DNA of 64,000 nt. Source: Petaurus breviceps papuanus. Lineage: Eukaryota; Chordata; Mammalia; Diprotodontia; Petauridae. Shown here one piece after another: positions 49,681 to 60,095 of this stretch. The notes beneath the pieces are model-generated. The model ran no database searches. It saw nothing but the letters and a program-made list of their open reading frames with translations, and was not told where the DNA came from. A program made the position numbers and the translations under genes. Where the stretch lies: NCBI GenBank assembly GCA_028583685.1, contig JAMXIF010001194.1, positions 3,233,521 to 3,297,520 of the forward strand, written 5' to 3'. The stretch's first letter is position 1, and each line of letters opens with the position of its first letter.

Positions 49681-50189
49681 CACTCTCTTCTGCTCTATCT
49701 CCTCTGACCTTCAGGCAGAACAGGGATTTTTATAATCTTCTGACATAGGAAGCAGCTGGGGGGTGGGGTGGGGGAGGAGGTGACTTGTCACTGGGTACAA
49801 AGTGCCCAGTGTAGTCAAGACAGGAGAACAAGCAGCTCCCTTACATTCCTAAAGAACTTCTAGCTTTCCAAATCCCCTTCACGTCATTGGGAACTCACAA
49901 GGGCTTGAGAGGAAGTCAGGACAAAGATTATTATCTCCATTTGAGAGGTGGAAAAATTGAGGTTTGGGGAGACTCATCCAAGGTTTGTGAACAACACCCA
50001 AAGATGACCCTGATTTATTATTAGTAGTAAAAATAATGACATTAGCCCTCTGCCAATGCATGCCTCATTGTGGAATGGAGGTGGTGCTACTAAGCTTTGG
50101 CAAATGCTACCAAAGTAGAAAGGCTTTGAGCCTGACCCAGGGGCAGGTGTGTGTCTGTTCTCTGAGGACCAGGACCAGCCTAGATAATC
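49681..50189. other. Single-copy stretch with one MIR piece
   Basis: Reversed MIR at 49915-50000 (TTATTATCTCCATTTGAGAG). Otherwise nothing recognised. Confidence 0.4.
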
Positions 50190-50530
50190 AACCAACCAAT
50201 CAAAAAACACTTTTTAGTGCCTACAATAGCCTAGGCCCTGTGCCAGGTACTGAAACCTTGAAATCATCCCTGCCCTCAGTGAGCTTAGACTCTATTAGAG
50301 AAAGCAGCATACATATCATACATGCATATAATTACACATACATATGTTAGTAATATAATATATAATATTACATAAATATATATAAACAAATATAAAATAT
50401 ACTTAAATAAATACAAGGGAATTTTTCAGGGGTGGGCACCAGCATCAGGATCAGGGATCAGGAAAAGTCTCAAGTAGAAGGCAGAGCCTGAGCTGAATTT
50501 TGAAGGTAAACAAGGATGGGAGGGGCGGGG
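50190..50530 (-). mobile_element. L2 3' region
   Basis: ACACTTTTTAGTGCCTACAA, TGTGCCAGGTACTGAAACC, CCCTGCCCTCAGTGAGC, an AT-rich run at 50330-50410, then GAGCCTGAGCTGAATTTTG. Confidence 0.8.
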
Positions 50531-50579
50531 GGGATTTAGGATCAAGTAAAGAGAGGTTGTCACCAGATGATTTGCCACT

Positions 50580-50935
50580 ATGTGATGAATTTACATTGGT
50601 CATAACAACTCAAAGTATCTCTAGCATATAGTAGGTATTTAATAAGTGTATGTTGATTGTTTCTAAGATTATCTAATTTGGAGGCCACTAGTTGGCTCAG
50701 GGGATAAAACCATGAATCTGGAGCCAGGAAGACCTGAATTTAAACCCGGCCTCAGATACTAGCTGTATGACCCTGGGCAAGTCAATTCAATGCTGATTGC
50801 CTCAGTTTCCCCATCTGTAAAATGGGGATAATAACAGCAACTACTTCCCAGGGCTGTTGTGAAGCTCAAATGGGATATTTGGAAAGTATTCACTTAAAGT
50901 GCTATATAAAAATGCTAGCTATTATTAATAAAAGG
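50580..50935 (+). mobile_element. L2 end and MIR-type SINE
   Basis: 50580-50665: AGCATATAGTAGGTATTTAA. 50680-50935: AGTTGGCTCAGGGGATAAAA, GGGCAAGTCAATTCAATGC, AGTGCTATATAAAAATGC. Confidence 0.8.
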
Positions 50936-51049
50936 CCTGAAGGAGTTACGATTCTAGACCTCAGGAGTGCCCATGTGGAAAAAACTCATAGAACCCTGAG
51001 GTGTTACATCAAGGAAGATGATTATGGTTTGGGGGGATTTATTCAGCCC

Positions 51050-51165
51050 TTTATGGCTTACTGAGCATTTTACATTCAGTAAGCCTCAATTACAATCAGT
51101 TTGATCCTTATAGCAGTCTTGTAAGGTAGGGTCTACAGGTATAACTGTGCCCATTTTATTCTTTT
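51050..51165 (-). mobile_element. MIR fragment
   Basis: TTTGATCCTTATAGCAGTC and TAACTGTGCCCATTTTA. Confidence 0.6.
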
Positions 51166-51349
51166 ACATTATCATTTAATTTTACTTTTATACTGAACTT
51201 AGCAAACAACACATACACACACACACACACACAACAAAAACCAAGATGAGCATTTCCATAGTAGAAGAGGAATGGTTTGTACATGAAATTGTGAATCCGT
51301 TTCTTACTATTGCTAGACTATTATAACTACATGATTATGATGATAATTT

Positions 51350-51705
51350 AATGGAGGCTGTTAGGTGGCAAAGTGGAAAGAGTGTTGGACCTGGAGTCAG
51401 GAAGACCTGAGTTCAAATGCAGATAAAGATGCTTATTAGCTGTGTGATCATGGGCAAGTCACTTAACCTCTGTCAACTTCAGTTTGCTCATCTGTAAAAT
51501 GGGGGTAGAAATAACGCTTGAACTCTCAGGGTTATTGTGAGGGTCAGATGAGATTACAGGATCATAGATTTGGAGCAGGGAAAGGACCTTTATTTTATAT
51601 AAGGAAAACTGTGGGGTCCAGAGAGTTTAAGTGATTAATCAGGGTTGCACAGGTACTAAGCATTTAAAGGAGGGTTCAAATATAAAACCTCAGACTCTAA
51701 GCTGA
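51350..51705. mobile_element. MIR (plus) then MIR (minus)
   Basis: 51350-51560: GTTAGGTGGCAAAGTGGAAA, GACCTGAGTTCAAATGC. 51560-51705: GGATCATAGATTTGGAGC and TGCACAGGTACTAAGC. Confidence 0.8.
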
Positions 51706-51872
51706 GTTTTCATTTTTTTTGGGTGGGGGGAGAGAGGGGAAGGAAGGGCAATTGGGGTTAAGTGACTTGCCCCAGGTAACACAGCTAGTAAGTGTCTAAG
51801 GTTGGATTTGAACTCAGGTCTTCCTGACTCCAGGCCCATGCTCTATCCACCTTGTCACCTAGCTGCTCCTAA
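51706..51872 (-). mobile_element. Short-tailed CORE-SINE
   Basis: T-rich end, then GGCAATTGGGGTTAAGTGAC, GGATTTGAACTCAGGTCTTC and GTCACCTAGCTGCTCC. No clear duplication. Confidence 0.85.
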
Positions 51873-51954
51873 TACTAGCACATAAAAAGCAAAAAATATA
51901 TAGTCTTTTTTTTGAAGGGAGAAGAAATCTCTTGATCCCCATCTCCTGCTTAAC

Positions 51955-52155
51955 CAGGTTCTTCTTCCTTTTCTTGGAAGAGTTCTGGATGAGGAGTCAA
52001 GACACCAGTCTTTTGGTCCTGGCCCTGCTTCTGACCAGCTACATGATCTCAAGGTCAAGCAATTCACTTTCCTTCTCTGACTTCTGTTTTCTCATCTGTA
52101 AAATGAGAAATTTGAGCTAGATGGTTCCTTGGAGCTCTGACATTCTAGGCTTATG
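51955..52155 (+). mobile_element. MIR-type SINE
   Basis: GTTCTGGATGAGGAGTCAAG, CAGCTACATGATCTCAAGG, TTTTCTCATCTGTAAAATG and TGGAGCTCTGACATTC. Confidence 0.8.
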
Positions 52156-52329
52156 TGAAATCACCTTTCTCTGAACCTCCCCAAAGGCTTCCACACTCCC
52201 ACCCAAGGCCAAGGTTGCAATGGAACTGTAATGAGTTTTCCTATTTTCACTGTCCTCTCTCACATCTCTCCCCTATGAACCTTGTCTTCCAACTCTTCTT
52301 CATTCCTTCTGTGTAGGTTTGGTCAAAGC

Positions 52330-52700
52330 ACATGGCATCATCTAGGGGACAGTGCACCAAAGTTCAGAGTTTCACTGGTTTCAGTCATGTCCGACTCTTT
52401 GTGACCCCATCTGGGGTTTTCTTGGCAAAGATACTGGACTGGTTTGTCATTTCCTTCTCCAGCTCATTTTATAGATGAGGAAACTGATACAAACAAGGCT
52501 AAGTGACTTGCCCAGGGTCACCTAGCTAGTAAGTATCTGAGGTCGGATTTGAACTCAGGTCTTCTTGACTTCTAACGCAGTGTTCTACCCGATGTGTCAC
52601 CTAACTGCCCTGAAGTTCAGAAGCCAGGGTTCTAATTTTGGTTGATTTGCTGTGTGACCTTGGACATATCACCTAACATCTCTGAGCCTTCCCATTCCTT
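52330..52700 (+). mobile_element. MIR-type SINE split by an RTE-tailed SINE
   Basis: GGGGACAGTGCACCAAAG, then after the insert AAGTTCAGAAGCCAGGGTTC and TGTGTGACCTTGGACATATC. AAGTTCAGA occurs at both junctions. Confidence 0.75.
52364..52612 (-). mobile_element. RTE-tailed CORE-SINE
   Basis: TTTCACTGGTTTCAGTCATG, TGGGGTTTTCTTGGCAAAG, CAGGGTCACCTAGCTAGTAA and CACCTAACTGCCC. Confidence 0.9.
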
Positions 52701-53149
52701 CTTGGAGTGCAGGGACAGCATTCTGCTTCCCTCAGAGAGATGGCTGGGAGGAAGAATAAAACAAGGATATCTTTGAGGCAACACTTTAGAATACTGAACC
52801 AGTTTTATTTCCTGCCCTGCAGGAAACAGAACTGTCCCAATAAGCTGGGTCAGCCCACATCACCCCTGGCTTGGTGGCCTTGGATGTACTCGGCTAAGCT
52901 ATTGATAATCATTGCGGATTAGGTGCCATCCAATAGGGCTGCCATTTATGGATGATAATTGCAGGTGCCAGTCCATTCCTCACCTCCTTTGCAAAGTCCT
53001 GTCAAGATTCCCTAGCCCTTGTTGCTAGATAACAACACTTAATTTATCTGCACAGAAAAGGGGCCCCTGCCTATATGCTGTTAACACCCAATTACTAGCG
53101 CCAGAATAGATTCAGCAGCACACATGCATGCCGACCAGGGCATACGTGT
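52701..53149. other. Single-copy stretch, possible regulatory part
   Basis: No repeat recognised. 52870-53110 has a balanced, undecayed look (GCTATTGATAATCATTGC, CCAATTACTAGCGCCAG). Confidence 0.3.
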
Positions 53150-53555
53150 AGTTTAACAAGCATTTACTAAGTGCTTACTCTTTAGAAGACATTCCTCTGT
53201 GTTCAGGGACACCATTCCTGTCCTCGTGGAATTCTAGTCTAGTAGGGGAGAGAGGCTATGATATCCAGACATAGACATATATTGGCACAGCCCATAATGT
53301 GTAATAATAATAACCTCTATACAGTGCCTACTGTGTGCCAGACACTGTGCTAAGTACTTTCCAATTATTATCTCATTTAATCCTCAAAGCAGTGTTAGGA
53401 GGTAGGTCTATTATTATCCCCATTCTGCAGATGAGGGAACTGGGATTAAGTGACTTGCCCAAGGTCACACAGTTAGTAAGTGAGGCTATATTTGAACTCG
53501 GGTCATCCTGACTCTGGGCCTGGTGCTTAATTCACTGCACCACCTTGCTTCCCCA
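53150..53555 (-). mobile_element. L2 end and MIR-type SINE
   Basis: 53150-53290: ACAAGCATTTACTAAGTGC, TCCTGTCCTCGTGGAATTC. 53290-53555: TACTGTGTGCCAGACACTG, ATTATCTCATTTAATCC, ACCACCTTGCTTCCCC. Confidence 0.85.
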
Positions 53556-53590
53556 TCCAATGTCTGTTCAGATAAATGCATGTAAACAAA
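53551..53590 (+). repeat. 40-bp segment, copy 1
   Basis: CCCCATCCAATGTCTGTTCA plus the following 20 bases. 37 of 40 bases are identical to 54952-54991. Confidence 0.9.
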
Positions 53591-53689
53591 TACACACTCA
53601 GTCATACATGTACTTACACATATACAAACATGCACTCCCATATGCATTCAACACAAATGCACACACAATGAACACATAACATGATAAAA

Positions 53690-53925
53690 TTACAAAACAT
53701 CTGAGGTAGAAAGAAGAGGCCTAGAATATGGAATGTAGGGTGTTATCCCTGAAAAGCACCAAGCAAACAAAAACAACCACAGAGGATCCTGGAATATATA
53801 AAATACAAGCTTAAACCTGGAAGTGGCCTTAAAACTTGGAATACTACAAATACAGTAGCAGAACCATAGAATATCAGAGCTTGGAAGGACCTGGGAGACC
53901 AACAAGTCTAGACCCCTCATTTTAG
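53690..53925 (-). mobile_element. MIR end modules
   Basis: TAGAATATGGAATGTAGGG, AAACCTGGAAGTGGCC, CATAGAATATCAGAGCTTGG. Confidence 0.65.
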
Positions 53926-54365
53926 GAGCTAGGAGGCGAAGTGGATAGAATACTGGGTTGGGAGCCAGGAAGACCTGAGTTCAAATCTGCCCTTGGACAC
54001 TTACTAGCTGTTTGATCTTGGTCAAGTCACTTAGCTTCTGTTTGCCTCAGTTTCCTCATCTGTAAAATGGGTTTAATAACAACACTTATCTCCCAAGGCT
54101 GTTATGAGGATCAAATGAGATAAAATATATAAAGTGAATTCAATGATGAGGCTCTTGAGGGTAGGGACTGTCTTTTTTTGTCTCTTTTTGTATCCCTAGT
54201 ACTTAGCATGGTGCCTGGTCCTTAATGTTTTTTGAATGACTGGCTGACTAAAGCGTCCTGCAAACCTCTGAGAGTTAAATGAATGCAGTGCTTATTACTT
54301 TACAAATATGAAAACTGAGGCCCAGAGATGGGAAGTGTCTTGCTTCAGACCACACAGAAAGAAAG
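53926..54365 (+). mobile_element. CORE-SINE/MIR with an L2 end inserted
   Basis: 53926-54145 (GAAGTGGATAGAATACTGGG, GACCTGAGTTCAAATCTGC). L2 end 54145-54250 (TTGAGGGTAGGGACTGTC). The MIR end resumes at 54250 (AAAGCGTCCTGCAAACC). A reversed MIR piece follows to 54365. Confidence 0.75.
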
Positions 54366-54869
54366 GCCTGGCCAACCCTTGCCTGGCCCTCTTTCCCCTT
54401 CCTTCTCATGGCTCCCTTAGTATTTTGGAGGCCCCCAATCTCTTTCAAAGCTCTGAGTTAATGGGGCCCTGGCATCTTTTCCCTTTTAACTATTAAGCCA
54501 TAAGTCGTCCAAGGTCCAGCTCACACTCCATTCAGTCAACAGCGAGGAACACAGCCAAGCTAAACTTCAGAAAAAAAAAAAAAGAAAGAAAGCAAAACAG
54601 AAACAGAGGCCAGGCCTAGAGCTTCCCGCCTGCAGATGGGAAGCTGTGTCTGGGAGAAAAGGGGGCACCCAGAAACAGCCTATAAACGCCTGTCACCAAG
54701 CAAACACTTGCACTTCGGGCCTCATCGGCGGCTTGGAGCTCCAACCCAGCTGACTTATGGCAAGACTTCCCAGCCTTCCATGATGCAGGCAGAACATAGC
54801 AGACAGAACATTCGCCTTCCAGGGCCCTGCCTGAGGGGAGGAGATGATTGGTGGCCACTCTAGAGGCTC
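54366..54869. other. Single-copy stretch
   Basis: A poly(A)-like A-rich run at 54570-54600. Nothing else recognised. Confidence 0.3.
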
Positions 54870-55140
54870 AGTGATAGTTTACATTTCTATAATGCTTTGT
54901 ACTTTACAGATCCCTTTCTCCTCTACAGCCCAGTGAGGGGGAAGAGTTCTTCCCCGTCCAATATCTGTTCAGATAAATGCATATAAACAAACTGCCCCTT
55001 TTTTATAGTCAAGGAAGGTAAGGGGCCTAAAGAGGAGTAGTGACTTACCCAAGGTCCCATAGCAAGTAAGTGACAGGGATGAAACTTGAACCCAGGGTCT
55101 CTGACGCCTAGCTCACTGCTCTATTCCACGAGAAGGTCTC
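54870..55140 (-). mobile_element. MIR-type SINE carrying the 40-bp copy
   Basis: TAATGCTTTGTACTTTACAG, then the 40-bp insert at 54952-54991, then TTTTTTATAGTCAAGGAAGG and TTGAACCCAGGGTCTCTGAC. Confidence 0.8.
54952..54991 (+). repeat. 40-bp segment, copy 2, inside a MIR
   Basis: CCCCGTCCAATATCTGTTCA plus 20 bases. It breaks a MIR where the core normally reads ATCCCCATTTTA. CCCC lies at both edges. Confidence 0.9.
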
Positions 55141-55499
55141 CTTCTTCCCTCCTCTTTCCTGCCCTCATGGATGGAAGCCCTCCTTTCCTTTCCCATATAC
55201 CAGGAGACCTTTCCTACCGCCAAGAAACCTAATGTCTCATTAGGCTCCTGAAAATTGTCCAAGCCAAGGTTGACCCTCAACTCAGATCTCCTTGTTTTTC
55301 TCCAGCACCATTGCATGGATGGCTAGGTTGCTTAAGTACACGTCTCTATTTCCGGACTTTCTGCTACACTCTATCCATCATTGTCTATGGAATACTGAAG
55401 CAGTTTTGCTAGAGGATTTCCTGTCCAGATGTCATGTCAGTCTGTCTCTTAGGACCTCAGAGCTGGAAAGGACTTTAGTGGTGATCTAGCCCAACTCTA
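55141..55499. other. Single-copy stretch ending in a MIR end
   Basis: Reversed MIR end at 55450-55499 (CTCAGAGCTGGAAAGGAC). Otherwise nothing recognised. Confidence 0.35.
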
Positions 55500-55752
55500 G
55501 GGCAGCTAGGTGGCACAGTGCACAGAGCATTTGGCCTAGAGTCAGGAAGACCTGAGCTCCAATCTGGCCTCCAACACTTACTAGCTGTGTGGCCCTGGGC
55601 AAGTCCCTTAACTCTGTCTGCTTGTTTCCTCATCTATAAAATGAATGGGAGAAAGAAACGGCAAAGTTCTTCAGTATCTCTGCCAAGAAACCCCCCACAA
55701 AGGGGTCACAAAGAGTCAGACACAACTGAGATGACCGAAAAGCAACAAGCTC
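55500..55752 (+). mobile_element. RTE-tailed CORE-SINE
   Basis: GGGCAGCTAGGTGGCACAGT, GACCTGAGCTCCAATCTGGC, GCCAAGAAACCCCCCAC and AGAGTCAGACACAACTGAG. Full length. Confidence 0.92.
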
Positions 55753-56024
55753 AGCTTTCTTTCCTGTACAGGAATTCCCTGAATGACAACATTCCTTCAT
55801 TCTGTCATCCATCCATCCTCAGCAAATATTGAGTGCCTACTGCATATGAGGCTCAGAGATGGGCATTGGCAGATGGCACCATCCAGCTCCTGTTAGGGGA
55901 GGATCCGATTTAGGGAGCTCACTAACTTCGGAGTTCATTTGTTCCATCAAAGCACAACTATCCTCATTAGGATGTTCTTTATTTTGAGCCGAAATCTGCC
56001 TTTTGGCAGCTTCTCCTCCTCTCC
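55753..56024. other. Single-copy stretch
   Basis: A possible L2 piece near 55820 (AAATATTGAGTGCCTACTGC). Otherwise nothing recognised. Confidence 0.3.
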
Positions 56025-56218
56025 CAACACAGACACAGACACAGACGCAGACACACAAACACACACACACATACACACAAGACAGTTACACAGACACAGA
56101 CATACACACACATACACACAGTTACACAGACACAGACACACACAGACAGATACACAGACACAGATATACAGACACACACAGACACACAGAGACACAGACA
56201 CACAGAGACACAGACACA

Positions 56219-56253
<35 letters not shown>
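56025..56253 (+). repeat. CA-rich compound array
   Basis: Mixed ACACAG and ACACAC units with a larger unit containing CAGTTACACAGACACAGAC that recurs at about 56084 and 56118. It ends in (CA)n. Open frames on both strands here are products of the array. Confidence 0.95.
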
Positions 56254-56255
<2 letters not shown>

Positions 56256-56439
56256 CTCCTAGTTCTAACATCTGGGATCAAGGAGAACAAACCCAATGCA
56301 GCCTGCACACCACTACCCTTCAGCTTCTTAGAGTTAGCTGTCACGTCTACCCCAAGTCTTCTCTGTGCTGACTGTCTCTGCCTCCTTGAAGAGATCCTCT
56401 GTCCTTTGTGATGTGGTTCTGAGCCCTTCCCCATCCTCA
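56254..56439. other. Single-copy stretch
   Basis: Nothing recognised. Confidence 0.3.
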
Positions 56440-56760
56440 GGAGGGTGGGCTAGATGGTTTCTAAAGTAGGTAACTTAAGCTCTAGCATTCTAAAATCCTT
56501 CTGGCTCTGATCTGTTCTAAAGCCTTTTCCAGCCCTACCATTAATGGGGCAGTTGGGTGGATCAGTGGTTTAGGGTGAAGGGTCTGGGGTTAGGAAGACC
56601 TGAGTTCACCTAGATATGTGGCCCTGGGAAAGTCACTTAGCCTGTCTCAACTGTAAAATGAGTTATGAGGATTGAATGAGATGATAATTGTAAAGTACTT
56701 AGCACAGTGCCTGGCATGTAGTAAAGTGTTTAATAAATGTTATTGTTAATATCAAGTAAT
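56440..56760 (+). mobile_element. MIR end modules then CORE-SINE
   Basis: 56440-56540: GGCTAGATGGTTTCTAAAG, CTTTTCCAGCCCTACCATT. 56545-56760: GGGCAGTTGGGTGGATCAG, TTAGCACAGTGCCTGGCATG and AATAAATGTTATTG. Confidence 0.75.
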
Positions 56761-57006
56761 AACATCAGCAGTCAATAGTATTAATAATTATATTGAATAG
56801 TTTGTGATTGATTTCATTAATAGTTAATATTAATAATAATTAATAAAACTGGATGAATATATCCATTCTATCGGAGTTCCCCATTAAGACCACATCTGTA
56901 AGATACCGACACTTTTGAGCCTGTGGTATACTCCTGAGAATCACCCTCGAGTTCAGAATACTTTCCTGTCTTCTACTGAACAAATATGATTAAAAAGTAT
57001 TATCCA
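56761..57006. other. AT-rich stretch
   Basis: Loose ATTAATAAT repeats at 56800-56845. Nothing else recognised. Confidence 0.35.
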
Positions 57007-57172
57007 GGGGCAGCTAGGTGGCACAGTGAATACAGCACTGGCCCTGGAATCAGGAGGACCTGAGTTCAAATCTGGCCTCAGACACAACACAAAAAACTAG
57101 CCGTGTGACCTTGGTCAAGTCACTTAGCCCCAATTGCCCTACCTTCCCCCCTCCAAAAAAAGAGTAAAAAAA
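57007..57172 (+). mobile_element. Short-tailed CORE-SINE
   Basis: GGGGCAGCTAGGTGGCACAG, GGACCTGAGTTCAAATCTGG, GGTCAAGTCACTTAGCCCC and an A-rich tail. Target duplication not clear. Confidence 0.9.
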
Positions 57173-57950
57173 AATTAACCGGATGCTAAAACTCTCCGTG
57201 CTACTTTCACTTGTAGAGGAGCAGGAGTAGACAACAGAGAGGAATTTGCCGGGAATTTCCATTTCAGAGTTAAAGGCTCATACCTAGGTCTAGCTGGTGG
57301 AGGAAGGGGAGTGGGTGGGCAAGGCTACAGTATCCAGCTTGGCTGAAAATAGGCTGACTTGCCCAGTGCCAGCCTTAGCTTATTCGTTCAGGAAGGTGGA
57401 GAGAATATCATTTAAACCAGTTTGCGGTATGCCTGAGCCACACTCCCTGGTATTGACTCTTACCTCCCCTGGCTGCCCAGGCAGAGACTTCTGGTTCAGG
57501 GGCAGAGAGACAGACAGATGGGTGTATCAGAAACAGGTGAGGTCTTTGGAAAGGGGCTTGGCTCAAGGTGCAGAGTGAGACGTATACTTTTATACATGGT
57601 CAATGTAGGGAATTGCTTGACTGTGCATATTTTTTACAAGGGCTTTCTTTTTCTTTTTTGGTGGAGAGGGAGATGGGAAAGAGAGAAAATAAATGCTAAT
57701 TTTAAAAAAGAAAATAAAAAAAAAGAAGGGGCCTGACTAGGAATTCTTGGGGGTGATGGTAGAAGAGGCTACTCAGTCCTTTCTGTGGGGACCTATGGCC
57801 AGGATCCCCTCCTCTGCCTCACAACATTTTCCTGTGTCTCTCTTGGCCAGCAAACTCTCAGGTACCAGCTAGGCCTAAATTACTGCACACAGAGCTCAGC
57901 AGTGTAAACTGGTATGTTAATAAAGGCTTTGAGATCAGGGTCATATCAGA
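57173..57950. other. Single-copy stretch
   Basis: About 780 bases. Open frames at 57297-57736 have no recognised domain. A-rich near 57690-57725. Confidence 0.3.
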
Positions 57951-57954
57951 GCTC

Positions 57955-58400
57955 TATGGAATCATAGACCATATAATGTAGGAGGTCATGGACCAGAACA
58001 TGGACCATTGAATCTTAGATCTGGAAGGGACCTTAGAACACAGACAACAGACAAGCCCATATGGAGCACAGGGCCTTGTATCTTAGAAGAGGGCCCTGGA
58101 TTTCCTACCATTCATCCTGTTAAGCCCAACTCAAATGTCACATCCTCCACAGAATATACCTAGAAGCCCTCTCCTGCCTTGTTAGTAATGATCTTCCTCC
58201 TTGAACTTCATATAGCACATGATTCGGTCCCTTTCGGGTGTCACACAGAATTGTGCATTATAATTATATCTGTTGGTAGCGTATTCTTCTCATAGATGAC
58301 AAATTCCATGAAGGCAGGGATATTAAGAAAAATTATCTTTTCCAGTCTTGCACTGTGTTCTGCACACATCAGGTGCTTAACAGATGTTTCTTAATATGGT
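57955..58400. mobile_element. MIR end modules (minus) and L2 3' region (plus)
   Basis: 57955-58060: CATAGACCATATAATGTAGG, GATCTGGAAGGGACCTTAG. 58120-58400: AGAAGCCCTCTCCTGCC, AAATTCCATGAAGGCAGGG, CAGGTGCTTAACAGATG. Confidence 0.75.
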
Positions 58401-58404
58401 TGGA

Positions 58405-58560
58405 AAGATGTGAGAACACAGACCATAGAGCTATAGGAGACCTTAGAGAACTTCTTTTTACAGAGGAGGAAACTGAGGCCCAGAGAGAGAAAATGACTTG
58501 CCCCAAATTATATGACTAGTTAGTAGTAATGCCAGGACCACTTGGAAACCATCCAGACAC
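58405..58560 (-). mobile_element. MIR-type SINE
   Basis: GAGCTATAGGAGACCTTAG and GAGGAGGAAACTGAGGCCC. Confidence 0.75.
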
Positions 58561-59135
58561 CTCAAAGACTCTTACCCTAAACCTCACGTTGCAATCTGCA
58601 GTGGTTTTCTCCAGACTGCAATGCCATGTCATGCCAACCATTCCCTCTTACTTCATTCTCATTCCTCCCTTTTGAGCTAGAGGAACATCAATCTGGGACA
58701 GGCTGTGTCTCCTTTGTCCAAGTATAATGGAGTGTGTGCACTAAGATGCTTGGGAGTGAAGTCAAAATTTGGAGTGAGAGAAAGTGTGGGTTCAGGAGGG
58801 AGCAGGAACCCAGAAGAGCTGGAGGCACTCTGCTCATGTCCCGGCTTCCTAACAACAGGACCAGCCTGCTTAGGGAAGAATGTACCACCCTGGTGAGCAG
58901 CGGATGCTCTGCCGGGGAGAAACCTCTCTCTCTCAAATATATATACACACGTGTGTGTGCACATGTACATATACACATATATGTATATATATGAAGTATC
59001 CAAATCAACAATCAGATGAAACTCTGCCCACACTGCCTCCATCAGCACTGCAACCACCCAAACTGTTGGGCATAAACTAAGCTCCTTCAGATTCCCCAGG
59101 CCTTTCTGACCATAACCTACTTTACCTAGCCTCAT
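58561..59135. other. Single-copy stretch with AT/CA tract
   Basis: 58938-58992 is an alternating purine-pyrimidine tract (ATATATATACACACGTGTGT) that could adopt Z-DNA. Otherwise nothing recognised. Confidence 0.4.
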
Positions 59136-59238
59136 CCAATTTTAATACACACCAGTCCTGTCCTACCAATTCCAGTTCAGTCCCAGCCCAACTCTGACCC
59201 AAGCCAACTCTAATCCAAACCAACCCACCTCTATTAAC
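59136..59238 (+). repeat. Degenerate CCAA-rich tract, left
   Basis: Repeats of CCAA, CCCA and CCAACT-like words (CCAACTCTAATCCAAACCAA). Similar text resumes at 59680-59750, after an inserted MIR and hAT-like element. Confidence 0.6.
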
Positions 59239-59381
59239 CCAACCACATGGTATAATAGAAAGAAAGTTAGATTTGAAGTAAAAATATCTTGAGTTTAATC
59301 TTACCTCTGCCACTTAATGCCTGTATGACTTAGAGCAAGTCAGCTCTGAGACTTAGTTTCCTAATATGTAAAATAAAGATG

Positions 59382-59389
59382 GACTAGAC
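59382..59389 (+). repeat. 8-bp target site duplication, left
   Basis: GACTAGAC, matching GACTAGAT at 59605-59612 with one difference. Confidence 0.9.
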
Positions 59390-59604
59390 CAGTGGTGTCA
59401 ACCTCATATAGAAACAGGCCACTAACCCTTATGTAAGGATCCCTGCAGGCCATCTATTGACTTAGAAAACCTCATACTAACATTATCTCTGTTTTATTAT
59501 GTTCTTCTTTATTTTGTTAAATATTTTCCAATTGTATTTTAGTCTGGTTCTGGTAGCAGTTAGGAGCATTGCTGGACATACGTAGCTCTTGGTTGACACC
59601 TCTG
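59390..59604 (+). mobile_element. hAT-like non-autonomous element, GTGTCAAAC family
   Basis: 215 bp, CAGTGGTGTCAACCTC to TTGACACCTCTG. It contains TTTTGTTAAATATTTTCCAA, shared with 40538-40700. Clear 8-bp duplication. Confidence 0.9.
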
Positions 59605-59612
59605 GACTAGAT
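59605..59612 (+). repeat. 8-bp target site duplication, right
   Basis: GACTAGAT. Confidence 0.9.
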
Positions 59613-59679
59613 AATCTCAAAAGCTGTCTTCGAGCTCTGAATCTGTAGTCCTCTGACCCACTCAGAACAATCCAGATGA

Positions 59680-59750
59680 AGTCAACTCCAAACCAACCCA
59701 AACCCATCCTACCCCACTCCCAATCTCAACCACAAAGCAAAATCCTAATT
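59680..59750 (+). repeat. Degenerate CCAA-rich tract, right
   Basis: CAACTCCAAACCAACCCAAA and similar words. It is the other half of the tract at 59136. Confidence 0.55.
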
Positions 59751-59799
59751 CCATGGAAATAAAACCCCCAGATCTCAATTCACTCTTTTCCCATGCGGT

Positions 59800-60095
59800 G
59801 CTTTCTAATTATTTAGGGTCTTTATCAGGAATACTCACTAAATTTTTTATGTTCTCTCTTCCCAAGGCAGAGATGCCATGTTATCTTCTCAGGAGAATGT
59901 AAGCTCCTTAAGAATAGAAACTGTTAAATTTTCATCTTTCTCACCAGAGCTTAGCCCAGGTTTTGCCCACAAGTGCTTAATAAATGTTTGTTTGATTGAG
60001 TTATGTTCATTTGACAAGTGGGAAAGCTGAGACCCAAAGAGAAGAGGGAAGGAGACATCCAAGGTTCTCCAGAAAGCAAGAACAGAATTCAAGAG
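59800..60095. mobile_element. L2 3' end (plus) then MIR (minus)
   Basis: 59860-60002: GAGAATGTAAGCTCCTTAAG, GTGCTTAATAAATGTTTG. 60005-60095: GACAAGTGGGAAAGCTGAG. Confidence 0.8.

Larger units (their letters stand above)
59245..59660 (+). mobile_element. MIR-type SINE split by a hAT-like element
   Basis: GTATAATAGAAAGAAAG, GAGCAAGTCAGCTCTGAG and GATGGACTAGAC, then after the insert GACTAGATAATCTCAAAAGC. Confidence 0.8.

Noticed and set aside
55947-56434. Open frames of 100-151 residues on both strands
   Set aside because: Low-complexity products of the CA-rich array.
57297-57736. Possible exons (93 and 72 residues)
   Set aside because: No recognised domain. One frame ends in an A-rich tract, giving lysine-rich nonsense.
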